This document shows, one piece after another, positions 27,267-40,878 of a stretch of 64,000 nucleotides of DNA. The number at the start of each line of letters is the position of its first letter. The first letter of the stretch is position 1. Made by a program: the position numbers and the translations under genes. The stretch comes from Gonatopus flavifemur (taxonomy: Eukaryota; Arthropoda; Insecta; Hymenoptera; Dryinidae): NCBI GenBank assembly GCA_018340375.1, contig JAFFJZ010000007.1, positions 9,424,001 through 9,488,000 on the forward strand. The letters are read 5' to 3'. The notes under the pieces were generated by a model. That model searched no databases. It had not been told where the DNA came from and worked only from the letters and a program-made list of their open reading frames with translations.

Positions 27267-27596
27267 CTATCATTGAAAACATTCACAAAAAGAAAGAAAA
27301 AGGTAATGGAGAAAAATTCTTTTCTGCGCTGATCATTCGACTTACATCAAAAGGGCAAAAAGGAAAGACAGCTAGATTGGTCCGTGAAGTGGACCGACTG
27401 ACAAGTGTTTCTTGTTTCTCCCACTCAGAGAAATTGGTGAAAATATTGGAAAAGAAAATTCAGCAGTCGATGGAGAATCGACATACGAGTGCTTCGCATA
27501 CACAGAGCCTGGTTTACTGTTTTCCTCCTCTCGAGGGGTTAGCTTCGGAAAAGAATAGAAGAAAAAATATTTGGAATCAGATAAGACTTATCAAAT

Positions 27597-27598
<2 letters not shown>

Positions 27599-27630
<32 letters not shown>
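27599..27630 (+). repeat. (TC)16 microsatellite in receptor intron
   Basis: Uninterrupted TC run, followed by GATCGATCGAT. It lies about 330 bp upstream (minus-strand sense) of the receptor exon that starts at 27266; on the transcript it reads GA, so it is not a polypyrimidine tract. Confidence 0.9.
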
Positions 27631-27633
<3 letters not shown>

Positions 27634-30600
27634 CGATCGATAGAATTCCAAGTAATATTATCGAGTATGCTGGTTATCGTCGTGTTACGATGTAGGTTAT
27701 GTAAATATCTTTCACATCCTGTTTGAATTTTACGCATTTCTACTCTCATTGCGTTTCAAGAGTTTAGTTATGTGCAGTTCCATCAACCATCGAAGAAGGA
27801 AACTTATCGCATTGTGTGAAGTTCAAATATCAGTTCCAATTTTATCGAGACAGGGTGAGAAAAATCAACGTTTGGCTATTTCGCTCTTCCCCAATCATTC
27901 ACGGAGACAAATTTGCTGTGATATTCACTGTACCCCCGATGAATATAGGGTTAACATTGAATTTTTCCACGATCTAATCAATCAAAAGCAACAATTTTCG
28001 AATCTCATTTATGATAATTATGAATGAATACATAACCACTGTCGCGCCTGGCGTTGCAACGAATTCATTTTACTGCCACATAATCTTCTTCATCTATAAA
28101 GTCGGAGAAATTTGATCACGTGAGTGGCATAAGGCTGCTCTATATCCATAACGTAAAATCTTATAGCACAATAATACTGTTCCCTGTAGAAAGGCTTCGA
28201 TATCATATCAATAACTTTTGAAAACCATTTGAAAATTCTTATCCCGTTTCTATGCAAAATCAATCCATTCTTGATCGGAATTCAAAGGAGAGTATTCACG
28301 TGTATCTTGAGAATCGTGGAATGTTGGTGGAATCAAAAGAATCTTTAGAATCAGTTCTGCAGCGGATGTGTATAGACGAAAGTATATATTCGCGAGGGAT
28401 TCATCCTCCTTTGAAATATGTGGAATACGTATGCATTCGACGTTCCTTAGAATTTTGTTTAAAATCACACGTTATCTCTCGGATGTTCACCGAATATCGC
28501 ACACTTTTCATCAAAGTGGTCCATCATAATTCCCCAGGAAACGATGATGGGAGAGCAGGTGCTCGCTAGCCACAAAATTTCATTACAGTATTTCACTTCG
28601 TTATACCTAACTTATTTGAATTGTCTCCAGTGCATCCTTCGAAGTAAACCAATTTCCGTTGTTCATCCTCTCTCAAGTAGATATCCAGGATGATATTTGA
28701 GAATCATTAACAATTATTTTTCGAGGACTTTGCTGTTACAACCATTCCACTAGGCTTTGACTTATTTTATAAAACATGAGGTAAAGGAAAGAAAAATATC
28801 TCAAGAGAAATCAAGTCGAGAAGCAAAAATGTTTGATTCCTTCTTGAATTTTTTTTCAGTTATTGGGACGTGGCATTGACAAAGTTTTCATTATCGTAAT
28901 TTTTAGATGGTGGGTTTAGTTGTTGGGGAGTTTCAAATTATTAACTCATCGCTTGATTTTTCTCTCACTGATCTTGAAAAGAATTTCATTTTGTAGGAAT
29001 TTCCTTGTGTATCAAAGGACTTTGAAATTAGTCATAGATTTTCGATAATTAGTACACAACGGATCAATGGAAAGCATAAAAAAAAGTGATAACTTATGAA
29101 ACAACCACGTGACATGGTTTTCCTTTACTTTGTCTCTTTCCAAAAAAAAAAAAGAAAGAGTCGATAAATTGCCCCGGTGGTCCTCCTTCTCTCGGCTGAG
29201 TGAAATCTTCTCTTGGATTTCTTAAGGGACAGGTTTGGAAAGAGTGGTGAGAAGGAAAAAAGTCCTTCCTTGTAGCTCTCTGTTACATCTTAGTAGATTC
29301 AATATATTATTGTTACTCCTGTGTCAGAGGGTTCTTGTGTTCCTTCATTCTTCTCATATCTGTTCACCTGCTTCTAGAAAGTGAACAAAATCCATGACGC
29401 GATCGTGAGGAAATTGATTCGAATCTGAAGACGTGGGCTTGATTTTTCATTTGACTCTCATTTTTAGAACGATCGAAACTGTCGGTACCCTTCCCTTCAA
29501 GAATAGTCTATCAAATCTGATTGGTTCCAAAGGAAATGACGCGAAAGACTATTGAGAAACTGAAAAAGCAACAGAAATGAACGGTTTTTTCATGTTTTTC
29601 CCCCTTTTTTTCAATTCCTGTGAATTTTTTATAAAATAACTATGGGAGAAAAAGTGATTTCCACTCGAACGTATTTTGTCAGGTGGCGAATCTCAGTGGG
29701 GATGGATTCGATTTACCCTCACACCCACTCATCTACGCCCTCACGTACATCCGCGTACGTGTTAATATTTATGTACGTATCACGATATTCTTGATCTTTG
29801 AGTGATTTTATTTTTCCCTTAAACATATTTTTCCCCTGTTCCTGTTCTGTTGTTTGTTCCCGTTGGCTGCTTGGTTTCAGAAGTCGAATCAATGTCACGA
29901 GTAATCGAATATATGTTCTCCTTTTCTTCTTGGACCGGTAATCGAGTTTCTTCCCGTTTGAGTTTAATTGGAACAGATATGACAAAGAGTCACCAAAGAG
30001 AACAATTATTCGTATGAAAAAAAGATCTTATTTATAATAAAAAAAAATTGAATTTCGACGTTGATATATGATTAGAAGAAAGGGGAAAATCAAAATTTCT
30101 CACCGTTGAATAACATGTTTCCTCTTTTTTTTCTCTTTTCTTTTGTCGAATGTAAAAAAAGGAAAGCATCGAGGAAAGGTTCTTCTGTGTCGTGTACTTG
30201 CGTAATATTGGATTTTGAAAACATTTCCCTTCCTCGTCCATTGTTAGAAGCATGAAAGTGCGGAAGAATCGAATCCTGACCCGAATATAATATTCGGACG
30301 GATGAGAAATACCTTGGAGGGAAAGTTCATTTTTTTTTCTATTCTATCGACAAAACTTGAATCTCGTACCAAGAGAATGGATACTATACATTTTTTACAC
30401 GCTTTTCCTCTCCTCTCTTGAATCGATATTTAATTTTCATATAAATTTTTTCGAAGTTTGTGAATAATGTATCGGGAGTTGAGATACGAGTTATCAAATG
30501 GTTGCGGACCTACCACGAAACATATCTTCTTAGTTCACGAGCAATAGTTGTACTTTGGTGTACCTTCATGTATCCAGAGGAACGTGTATACCTTGGAGAC

Positions 30601-32480
30601 TTATCGATGGTAAACTGGGTTAGGAATCATAAACTAGGGTATTCGCGAATCTTTTCAAGAACCGCCGAAGTTGTTCGTTGAGAATGAAACATTATAAAAT
30701 ACGTTGAGGTAGAATTGGAGCATATTTTTCGAATAATATCTCTCTCTTTTGTCTGGGAGCAAAATGTTCGAATATTTCTTGTAAAATTCGTTGTTCAGCT
30801 CTGGTTTCGCAGTGGAATGAGTCAACCGTGTGCGCGACATCGCACTTTGAGAAGACTCGCTTTTATGGTAACTGAACAATCCAATGATTCTGAAGTATGA
30901 ATTGATGAATAAATAAATGTTCATTCATTGGTGAATTTGGAAAATTCAGAATACATAAAAACAATAAAATTTGCCGCAAGCTCAGCATTAGTTATAGTCT
31001 GGGGTAAGTTATCTCTAATCCTTGGTCCAATCAGAACTCTACAAACTAGAGTAGTATTGTGCCAAGCATTGTCAATAGCTCGTACGGCAATAATTTTATA
31101 CTACTAGTACAATTTTTTGGCCCACGTACAAGTGAAGAAAACCAATTCATTCACCTCAGACTCGACGACTGGATTTCCTGGGATCTCTTCTATCCTTCCG
31201 ATCGCTGCTCGTGGTAATAATACTTTTGTCTGATTCTTTTCGTTTCATCTCCACATTCGCTCCTGTGTGGCGCGATATCCGATTCGACCATAATCTTTTA
31301 CGGATATCTGAGTTCCAGAGAGGAATTTTGTAGGAAATTCTCATGATATCTGACGATCAAGTCTGAAATAAGCTACCCTAAGCTATAAAATCGTCCCGTC
31401 TCATGCTGCCTTCAGGCGTGAACTGGATCGGTATTTGCTGAACGTTTACAATTAATATCGACAATCAAATCTCCCATCGTTAATTTTCCTCCATTCTTTT
31501 CATTTTTATGTTTACTTTCAAAGAAGGTTTCATTCATCTGAAGATTCATCATTTCATCACATTTTACTGTCGATTTTCAATATTCATTTTCATTTTTCAT
31601 ATTATTATTCTGTATCAGATGGATGGTATATATAGGATATATTTTTTACTACTTGTAAATCTATCGTGCCATATAGGTCGTAACCCTTGGAACATAAAAT
31701 ATATTGGGTGCTTCCGATATTACTCAAATGGTTAGGAAGTTTTTTGCAAGCACAGTTGTTATTGGCAGGAAAGAATTGACTCGCCAATCAATCCAATCCG
31801 GACTTGATATTTTTATTAAAAGCGATCCTTACTAAAAAAAACTGAGTGACTGACTTTTGTGGGGTTTTCATCCCACAAAATTCACTTTCGAACTACCTAC
31901 GATCGAGTTGGAAATTCAGTTGTTGAAGTATCTGAATTTAAAGGTCATTTCATCTCCATAGAACACCATTTGCAGCCAGAAATTGAGTTCACTCGAAATC
32001 GAATAGCGTAATACGGCAGTTACATTGCTAGTTTAATATAGAAACAGTAATGGGCTGCGGATTGCATCATTAGCTGATGGAAGAGTGTTGATCCAAGCAT
32101 CGTTGAAACTGTTGATTTAAGCTTTCCGTAGCTAAGAGAGCCTCGTGTCAACTATAACTTCCATTCAACAGTTTATTAAAATCTTTTCTGATAATTATTC
32201 TTATTCAATGATTAGAATTTTGCTGTACATTTATATTCGAATCTCTCTCCCTCAATTCAGTAAAAACCAATCTTTTGTATAGAAAACTGTTGAGAAGAAT
32301 TCTTTCTGAATCCTATTACAATATCCTGAAATAGTGCCTAGAGAATGACTAGATTAGCTGTATCGGCAAGGAGATTCTTAGATCAACAATCTTTCTTCTC
32401 AGATGAAGATCGTCATTTGTTTTTTGACCACTAAATTTTTTTCACAACCTGAAATTCCAAAATTAAATTGACCCCCCGCT

Positions 32481-32724
32481 CGTAAAAAAGAACTTCTTCT
32501 AAGAATGCAGAAAATGTGACTGTAATTTTTTACATCCACTTTTTTCTGAATTCCCAGATAATTTGTGCAGAATTTTAAGAAACCTCAACTGAATCTTCAA
32601 GCATATTCTACAGATTCAGTCATGTTTCTTAAAATTCAGTAAAACTCATCTGAAACCTCAAAAACAAAGTGGCTGTAAAGAATTACAGTTACATTTTCGG
32701 ATTTTCAGAAGGAATTTTTTCACA
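32481..32724. mobile_element. 244 bp foldback element in a receptor intron
   Basis: Imperfect inverted arms of about 105 bp: CTTCTAAGAATGCAGAAAAT at the left against the complement of CATTTTCGGATTTTCAGAAG at the right, and a central AATTTTAAGAAAC / GTTTCTTAAAATT pair. The right end carries CACAGTG. It lies in the 8.4 kb intron of the minus-strand receptor. Confidence 0.75.
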
Positions 32725-35649
32725 GTGTAAATATCTTCGAAATGAAAAAGTGCGAGAACAACTTTTTTTCAGATTTTTTCAACAGCAGTCAGTGGGTCAA
32801 AACAACGACTGAACATTAATGACTCAGATTACGGACGACACCAGTAAAATTGAACATTACGGGCGAAGGATTGGAAAATGCGAAATGACAACAGTTCGTT
32901 TTGATTTTATGTTCCACGTTATTGTACCGAGGTTCATTTGAAATTATCTCACGTGACTTTTCAATTCATCCATCCATCCATCCATCCACGGTGAGTTATT
33001 CAATATGCGAACAAAAAGACGTAATGTTTTCTCTGTTCTCGAAATATTTCATCATTCACGTTACTCCTGAGATTTGAGATGAAATATTGGTTATCACCGT
33101 GTAGCGATCTTTATAAAAGCTCAACTTGTTCGCCGTAACCTGAATCGCTGTACATTCGTACAAGTTCTATCAATTTCATTCTATTTTGAATCAAAATGGT
33201 TATCCGATATTCTCGATTGAAGTAATACCAGCTGATCCCCTGTTATTCGCTAGCGGAAGGTCATAGCTGAGTTATCTTTCGAGTTCTGCAGATTTTTTGT
33301 AAGAGGAGAAAAAAAAGATATATCAGTTAATAATAAAAACGAATTGAAAGATCTCTGAAATTCTGCTTTTTTCACATTTTATATGATGATTGGAATATAT
33401 TCTCCATATAAAAAGAATTTGAAAAAACAAAAAAACACGATTCTTTTTCCTCCATTTTCTGAATACAAGGGAATAAATATGAATCGACATGAATGAAACT
33501 AACAGCGGTAGATCGCCGAATGGATAGTGAAATATAGAAATTCAGTTTTAGTTAATGTACTCCCTGGTTCTGTATTTCATACATAAATTTTTGGATTTTT
33601 CTTCCAGAGATTTCTCGTGATCCGATTACGCTAAAAACACGCACACATACACACAAATCCATTACGTTATTCAAAAATTGTTCTACCGTTCATAATCCGT
33701 ACTCTACTCACGGATCTTATTTCCCTAATTGTACAGAGATTAATCTTTTTATCAAAGATGCGACAATTATTCATCGCGTGATTTTATTCATCCAAATTAT
33801 CGGTGTTTGGAACTTTAACGAACCGTGGCGAATGAAATTGTATGGTAGAATAATTCCACGACGTCCGTCGGAATTCATATCACTATAGGAAGTAACTAGC
33901 TTTCATGTGCACTTGGCACTTTGACTAGGCACGATGGATGCGGTTTCTAAACGTCAACCAGAGTCGAGTCGAGTTAAGGTATAAAGGCGCGATCGTTTCT
34001 CGTACAAATTTCTCTTCCCCTATGATATATTGTATACATTATATCATCTCTCTCACCCACACACGCGTTAACATCCATTTCCCGAATCCCACACCTCGAA
34101 AAGAAATCCAATTACAAATGTCTGGATATAATCAAGATTCTCATAAAAATATGCATTCCATAAATCCGCTATTATAGTTGAAATTTCGCCTTGTCAAGTC
34201 GAAATTATTTCCCCGACAAATCTCAGAGAAAATTCATCGAGCGGATGAATTTATTTCCAAGGAAATCGAACTTTCAACCCTCGTTCAACCTGATGGATCT
34301 GATATAATTTCGTCGTCGTCGAATCTATGATTTGATGGGAATGCTTTGTTCTTCAGGATCGAATTACTCAACAAATAGAAAATAACCGAGAAATTGGATA
34401 AGCTCGAGATCGTTACCTGTTTTACAATCTGCAAATACGAAGAATTTTATTTTCCTCGCGAAAGTGTTATATTCGTTCATCGCCTTCTCTCGTACGTATC
34501 TCCTTTTATTACGATGCAGTAAAGAAAAAAACTCTTCCAAATTTATGTGCACTTCAGAGATATTTTCTAGCAATTAGCTGAATCTCTTGTGTGTTGTGTA
34601 TATTCGTGACCTCAAGAGGTGGTAACTTTTGTTCCTCCGAATGACACGAAATCATTACTCTATTCTATTCTCCTTCAAATTTCGAATGGAGAAATGGATC
34701 ATATATAAATTTCACGAACCACTGAGAGCGAGTAACTCGAATCTTCATTAAAATGCTATTGCGCTGACAGAAGTTGTATGGAATTCAAGTTTCAAAATGT
34801 CAAATTTCTAGCAGTGCGCGCAGCGGTAGATCGATCAACTTGGAGGTTGATTAAAGACATTGTAATATTCATTCCATTCAAACGAGTGAGAATTTGTTTA
34901 GATATTCATGATGCCATGTCAAAATGATATATTTCATGAAAATAATAACACTCTTATACCCTCCATGCATTTAAATCGAGTTCTTGAATTCAATTCTCAT
35001 GGAAATTACAGTCCTCCTCGGTTGATGATAAGAACAATTCAGTTCTGAGAAAATTTGTGGAGAATCAAAAATAAAGATTTTTGAAAAGAAAATGAGGCAA
35101 CGCATAAAATATATACATACGAACACACGTGTATGCATCTTATAAATATAAATTCGAATGTATCGAGGGTGTGGTATAAATCTTGCATCGATGTACGTCA
35201 GGAAGACTCCGTGTTCCATCTTCTTGGGTTATACGTGTGCTTATATCAACACTGTACTATGTACTATGCGTTACACGCCAAGAAGATTCTAGGGATAGTA
35301 TCGAATGTATGTATCATACAAATTTTCCTTTCGAAATAAAAGGGACTTGGAAATGAAGCTTTGGATTAAAATTCGCTGACACGAAAAGGCTTTCATAAAA
35401 TGAAACATTCATGAATTCAATGAAATATATAACTACACTACAATGTGTATTGTATTATAATAACATCATCATGAGTTTTACGAAAATCATATCACGTCAC
35501 GGTATTCTCTGTTCCGAATATGGTGAATGAATAAGTATACAATTATTTACCGCTTATGTTCTGTTGTACACACTTCAGGGTCGAGAGTGTATTCGAGTTT
35601 TTCGATATTAAATAATTTAACACGATAATAACAAGATTGATTGCCTTAC

Positions 35650-36028
35650 CCTTCACGAAAACTGCATCGATGCTGAGGTAAATGTTGATGCTGATGTTGA
35701 TGTTGATGTTGATGTTGATGATGATGGTGATGATATTGTACGGTATGTTGGGGAGTAGATCTAGCACTTGCCATCGATGGAGTTTGATCGGAAGGACTCG
35801 CAATTCCCTCCAATCCTCTGGAGAGCTTTAACATCTCAGCTCCAAAAGCATGAAGGGCGGACATGGCCGAGGGAGGTGGTTCACTTTCAGGCAACCAAAG
35901 CTCGTGGGTGTCGAGGGTCGTCAGCTCGGTATCCGTTGAGGCGCCGGAAGTATGTTGCGGTGTACCACCACTTCCTGTCGAGCTTTTACTGAGCAACAGT
36001 CGTTTCCACGTGCAACGTCTTTCCAAAC
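35650..36028 (-). CDS. 5-HT2-type serotonin receptor, exon in third intracellular loop (His/Gln tract)
   Basis: 379 nt exon, acceptor TTAAAG, donor GG|GTAAGG, start and end phases matching the flanking exons (a split Gly codon at each side). All 126 residues belong to the third intracellular loop. It is rich in Ser/Thr/Pro and ends with a low-complexity YHHHHHQHQ-type tract followed by alternating Gln-His, encoded by a CAT-CAA hexanucleotide microsatellite. The loop of 5-HT2 receptors contacts G proteins and regulatory kinases; this portion is not conserved enough to assign residues. The identity rests on frame continuity with the TM exons rather than on homology of this exon itself. Confidence 0.82.
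35685..35735 (-). repeat. coding CAT/CAA hexanucleotide microsatellite
   Basis: Minus-strand CATCAA repeats and a preceding CATCAT run, in frame within the receptor, giving a His then Gln-His tract in the third intracellular loop. Length likely varies between individuals. Confidence 0.88.
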
Positions 36029-39000
36029 CTTTAACACATCGATCTTCAAATTATATTCTATCCTATCCTCGGTTAATAATAATTTATATATCTGTTTTTT
36101 TTCCGAAAAAAAATATATAGGTCATAGCTCTGCTAGTTGAGCATATCGGATAAATAGCGTGAAGGGAGAAGGAGAAAAAAAGGAAAGTCGTTCCGCTCAA
36201 GAATGATTCATCGACGATAGGGTTCACGCAACAAGTTTTTGTTCTCCGTCAAATAGAAAGATGCTCGTCCGGAAAAACGATAAAAAATTATTTCCCCACG
36301 AAGAACCACTTGAACGTAAATTCTCATTAGCCATATACCATCGTGGTACCGTTTAACCGTTCAACGTATACCAGTTGCAATAACATCTATTATTCTGGAA
36401 ATGCATTATGTAAATGCGGAATGAAACTTTCTTTCAAACGTCAAAACGAATTTAATACGAATATATTCGAACTCAGTATACAGTATAATATCGTATACAT
36501 GATTCCGTATCTCAAAATACATCTGAGGATTTTGAATAATAATTTTCTATGAATAAATTAGGAGTTGTTCCAGTATTAAAGGATATTAAATTTCATCAAG
36601 CAAATTATATTGTTCGAATGCACAGCGCGGTTTTATGGAGACTTTCATTCGGTAATCGAAAAGTTCATTTTATTACAGTCTTGAAAAAGAACTGAGTGCA
36701 TTTTTCATGAGAGAAGTTCAGAGCGGCGGTAATATCCGGGTCGAAAATGTCGATGCTAAAACGGAGAATTCGAGGTGTTGTGTTGGGTATCGATTTGAGT
36801 AATGGTCCTGCCGGGGAATGCATATGAAGGGAAAAAAACAGAAAATAAGGAATGCCACTAAAACCCATGAACGTAGTAGCAGCGGCGTTCGAGATTTCAG
36901 TCACGTGAAATATGCATTAGTTACATCAACGGGTTACAGCTACCACTCTCTGACATCAAAAGGGTCACGTCAAACGACCATGGAAGGAAAATAATGAATA
37001 AAAATCTTAGATCCGTATATTGTGTTAAGATGAGATCATTTATTTTATTTCGTTGCTTGGTTTCTCTCATGTTGGTGTGAAAAATATATTCTTCTCGATG
37101 GAAGAATTCTTCTCATAGTGCTCTGTATACGTAGTCCACGCAAGAAGATAGACACTCAATTTTCTTTTCCTTGTCTGAAAACACCTGTAAAACTTCTACA
37201 TTTCAGGATTAGTATTCAATAAATTATTGTATCACAACGGGAGACAAAAATTGATTGATTCCTCGTATGACCTCAAATCAATGAGATCTTGATTAAGAAT
37301 ACCGCCACGTTCTAAGACTTCTAAGATCTTTTTCTCTCATTGTTCACGAGAAAAAGAAGAAGCAGAAGCAGGAGCTCCTCCTCTCCTTTCTATTGCAAAA
37401 ATGAGAAAAGAACTGCGAATCTTGAAAATCGTTCAAGTGAAAAAGCCGAGTGATGGAAAGTGGAGCGGAAAACTTGAATTGAGGACAATGAAACAAGAAA
37501 ACGTGGACCGCGATTGAAACGAGTAATTATCACATCTCTTCCTTGCCGAACAAGTCTTGACTAATTCTTCTTCTTATTTTCTTCATTAAATATTATGTTC
37601 GGGAGCTTGAAGGATGGAGCGAAGCACTCTTTTCTTGAGATACTTGTCGAGCAATTCACTGCGATACATTCAAATCCTTGATGTTTTTTTAGTTCTCTCA
37701 ATAAGAATTGGTTCAATTTATATCCAATGAACAACAAGCAGTTTTATTGAATCCAATGGAATAATCTTATTCGATAAAGAGGAGAGAAAATTGAAACAGA
37801 GAGAATAAATTTTTCATACTAGATCTTTTTCTTGGAATAATATTGAATCGTGAATAACAGTATATAAGAGAACAAGAAGAAGATGACACTCCCTTTATGT
37901 TTCACTATATTATCATAATATTTTCAAAAAATATTTTACATGTGATAGAACGTATTTTTCAATTTCAAAGCTGATGGAGGTTTTTTCTTATTCATACCTG
38001 TTTTCTCTGTCATTCGACAAGCTCTCGTGTTTAGCGATCGATATCACGAACAAGTGTTGAAATTTGCTATTCAATTTTTGGGAAAAATAATATATCACTC
38101 TCGAAACTAGACACCAAAATTCTATTCGCGATTGATTTCGCCTGGAACATATGAAAAGGAACAATACTGTGCTGATTGAGAGTACTACAAACTAGAATTG
38201 GAAATCCATGAAAACTGTGTTCTGATCTTCATTTTTGATCTCAGATCACGATTGAAATTTTATATTCGAGTCGAATAGTCGAGTCCAGCAAAATTCAGCT
38301 ATTGAAATAGTTGGAATTGTCATCCATTTTCATTACTTTGACGACATTCGCAATCTTACATCGAATTTATGGAGTACCATAAAAGAATGAAAAGAGCTGG
38401 GAGTAGAATGCAAGGCTCGCAACTGATTTTCAATATTCACAGAATGAAGATCAATGTAAAACTCGCACCGAACAAGATAATAACTTTTTTTAACAATTTG
38501 AAGTTAATTGTAGAAATGAATAACAAAATAGGGTCTAGTGATTAAAGGCAGTACTGAAAACTACTGACTGAACATATGTCCATGTTAGATTAGCATGAAA
38601 TTCACTACACGGGTTACCGTTTAAATGAGCATTGTTTTTCTCCCAGTTTATTCTTCGTGAGGGAAAAATTCGAGGTATATGAGGTTTATAGAGAGACCAT
38701 GAATGGTGTTAGTTTTCGTAAAAACCCGAGTTGTGCTACTCTTTGTAAAAGACGTCAATATTTTCTCCTTTGTTTCAAGAGAATATTTCTTGTTTTCGTC
38801 TCAAGAAGATGTGTACTCGGCATGAGAAAGTTCTCTTCGCATCACGCTATGTAACTTAAAACTAAGAAGTTTTTCTATTTGAAAAAAGTTTTTGTGGTTC
38901 AAGATTTATTTTTTTCCTTAGCGTAGAATGCTGATCAGGCTAGAATAATGGTTAGACTCGAAGGATCACTGTAAAATCTGTGGCTTGAATGGGCTGCGTC

Positions 39001-40217
39001 TCAGATTCGGTCGGAGCATAATCCGACCTTCTTTTTACCGTGATGGCCAGAATAGAACGATGGTTGAGCTCAAAGTCAAGTGCGACTTCCAGTTGATCCT
39101 TCGCATCGTCGAATTTCAAATAAAATCCTCTCGAAATAGCAAAATTTCTTTTTCTCGAATATACAGTTTTCTAATGGAATGTTCTTTAATTTCCAACCTG
39201 AATATAAAAGATAAAATTGAAACGCACATGAAATTCTCAGATAATCACAACTTATCGTGGCCTGAATGAAAAATCGATTGAATTCAATTGTTTTCAATTA
39301 ATCCCTGTCGGAACAGAAATATTCTCAACCCCTATCAATCACCAACAATACGAAGAGTTGAATGTCCTGGGAATTTATTCGCGTCTCGGTATAATCATTT
39401 TAATGCAGGATAAAATCTGTTTTTCATTGGTGAACTTTGTTCCCCCCGATCGATCAGCTCATTTGTGTGGAAATATATGTATACGGCAGAGACTGATTAA
39501 TCGACCTGCATTTGGCCGATTTTTGCGATATCTAAGACATTTGCGATGATAAATTATCGAGTTCGCGATACACCGGGTAATTATACTAACAATTTAAAAA
39601 CGAGTCACAGGAAGTTGCATCGGTTGTTCTTTCCTCTCTTCCACATAATTCCATTACCCAATATTTCTGTGTTTTTTTTCTACTTTCCTTTATTTTATAA
39701 GCTAATAGAGTTTTAATTATGGTCATATGCATTATTCCGATGGTATTCGATGAATAATTAACGAGCGATTGTATCGATAATAATTTCTACAAACACGATC
39801 ATTTGTAATCGAAAATCATTTTCACATCATTCCGTGATGCATGAACGTGCACAAAGTGTCGAGCATCGATGTGTATATATTCCATAAAATATTCATAAAT
39901 CTCATCAATCATAGTTCAATGCGAAACAATATTTCAACGACATTTCATTTTTCACAAAAGAAATTGACGTATTACGACATTCGTCGTGTATATGTTTTTC
40001 CACCATAAAGTGCAACCTCGCCGAGCTTTTTCTCTCTATATTTTCTTGATTTTCTTCATTGATGCTATCGAATTTTACTCCTGGAGAAGCGATAGAATTT
40101 CACAAAGGAATTGTTCGTGTCGAATAACGGTACGCGAAGCGTGAACTCTTTTTCCGAGACTCAAACGTCAAATGAAATTTTGATGAAAGAAGAGGATAGA
40201 TTGAAATTTCAACTCAC
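36029..40217 (-). other. 4.2 kb receptor intron
   Basis: Between the TM5 exon and the first third-loop exon. I looked here on the plus strand for the missing upstream Rpn2 exons and saw none. No repeats of note. Confidence 0.75.
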
Positions 40218-40434
40218 CTCCTGCAGTGTTCGCGCCTTGAGGACCGTCTAACCATCCTGACGTCCAATTCACCCCTCCACAAATATTTTGCCGTTGTTTA
40301 GCCAGTAGTCTGATGGTCAAGGCGAATGTTATTAACATCACTAACAAAGGGATGTAGAAGCAAATTATGCTGCCTATGAGTTTGTAAAGAGGATCGGGTA
40401 TTTGACACGCGCCATCAACGAGGACCGAATCATC
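40218..40434 (-). CDS. 5-HT2-type serotonin receptor, exon with ECL2-TM5
   Basis: Second receptor exon seen here, 217 nt, bounded by TTTTAG acceptor and GAG|GTGAGT donor; start phase 0, end phase 1. It encodes 72 residues. The second extracellular loop carries the conserved Cys (DGACQIPDP) that pairs with Cys3.25. TM5 follows with Pro5.50 in FYIPLLVMLITF, then the start of the third intracellular loop (RLLAKQRQ). The phases agree with both neighbouring exons, so the gene looks intact here. The intron between this and the TM3 exon is 4.8 kb and contains the whole Rpn2 segment on the other strand. The acceptor of this exon lies 33 bp from the acceptor of the first Rpn2 exon. Confidence 0.93.
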
Positions 40435-40467
40435 CTAAAACATAAATATAAAAATTTTTGATTACAG
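40435..40467. promoter_or_regulatory. 33 bp spacer with two back-to-back splice acceptors
   Basis: Between the minus-strand receptor exon (5' edge 40434) and the plus-strand Rpn2 exon (5' edge 40468). Plus strand ends TTTTTGATTACAG; minus strand ends TTTATGTTTTAG. The intron upstream of each exon therefore has to contain the other gene's exon in antisense. Confidence 0.8.
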
Positions 40468-40802
40468 AACTCCGGAACAGTGTCCCAGCGTGGTATCTTT
40501 GTTAGCCGAGAGTTATAATCCTCACGTGAGGTATGGGGCTGCTATGGCTCTTGGCATCGCTTGTGCCGGCACAGGTTTGAAAGAAGCCATCGGTTTGTTG
40601 GATCCAATGACCAACGATCCAGTCAACTTCGTTCGACAAGGTGCTTTGATTGCTTCCGCTATGATCCTGATACAACAAACCGAAGCCACTTGTCCGAGGG
40701 TCAAGGACTTCCGAGCTCTATACGCAAAAGTCGTTGTCGACAAACACGAGGACGTTATGGCTAAATTTGGAGCTATTCTCGCGCAGGGTATCATCGACGC
40801 TG
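40468..40802 (+). CDS. Rpn2: 26S proteasome subunit Rpn2/PSMD1, exon with last PC repeats
   Basis: First Rpn2 exon recognisable in the window. It begins after ATTACAG, completes a split Arg codon, and ends G|GTGAGT (335 nt, phase 1). The 111 codons match the end of the proteasome/cyclosome repeat toroid of Rpn2, the scaffold of the 19S regulatory particle base: [51 protein letters not shown] and [11 protein letters not shown] are diagnostic. Rpn2 is usually about 950-1000 residues, so some 600 N-terminal residues, including most PC repeats, are missing upstream; no such exons are visible on the plus strand from 1 to 40467. No frameshift or stop is present, so it does not look like a decayed pseudogene. 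The intron upstream would have to cross a receptor exon on the opposite strand. Confidence 0.93.
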
Positions 40803-40878
40803 GTGAGTCTTCGTCAATGAAACCACCCTATTCATTGGTTTTCGTTTATAAACTTGTCTCGAATATCTATGTTCGCAG

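Larger units (their letters stand above)
27267..35649 (-). other. 8.4 kb receptor intron
   Basis: Intron joining the two third-loop exons. Holds the (TC)16 tract and the foldback at 32.5 kb, and a short CATC run near 32970. No nested gene recognised. Confidence 0.75.
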
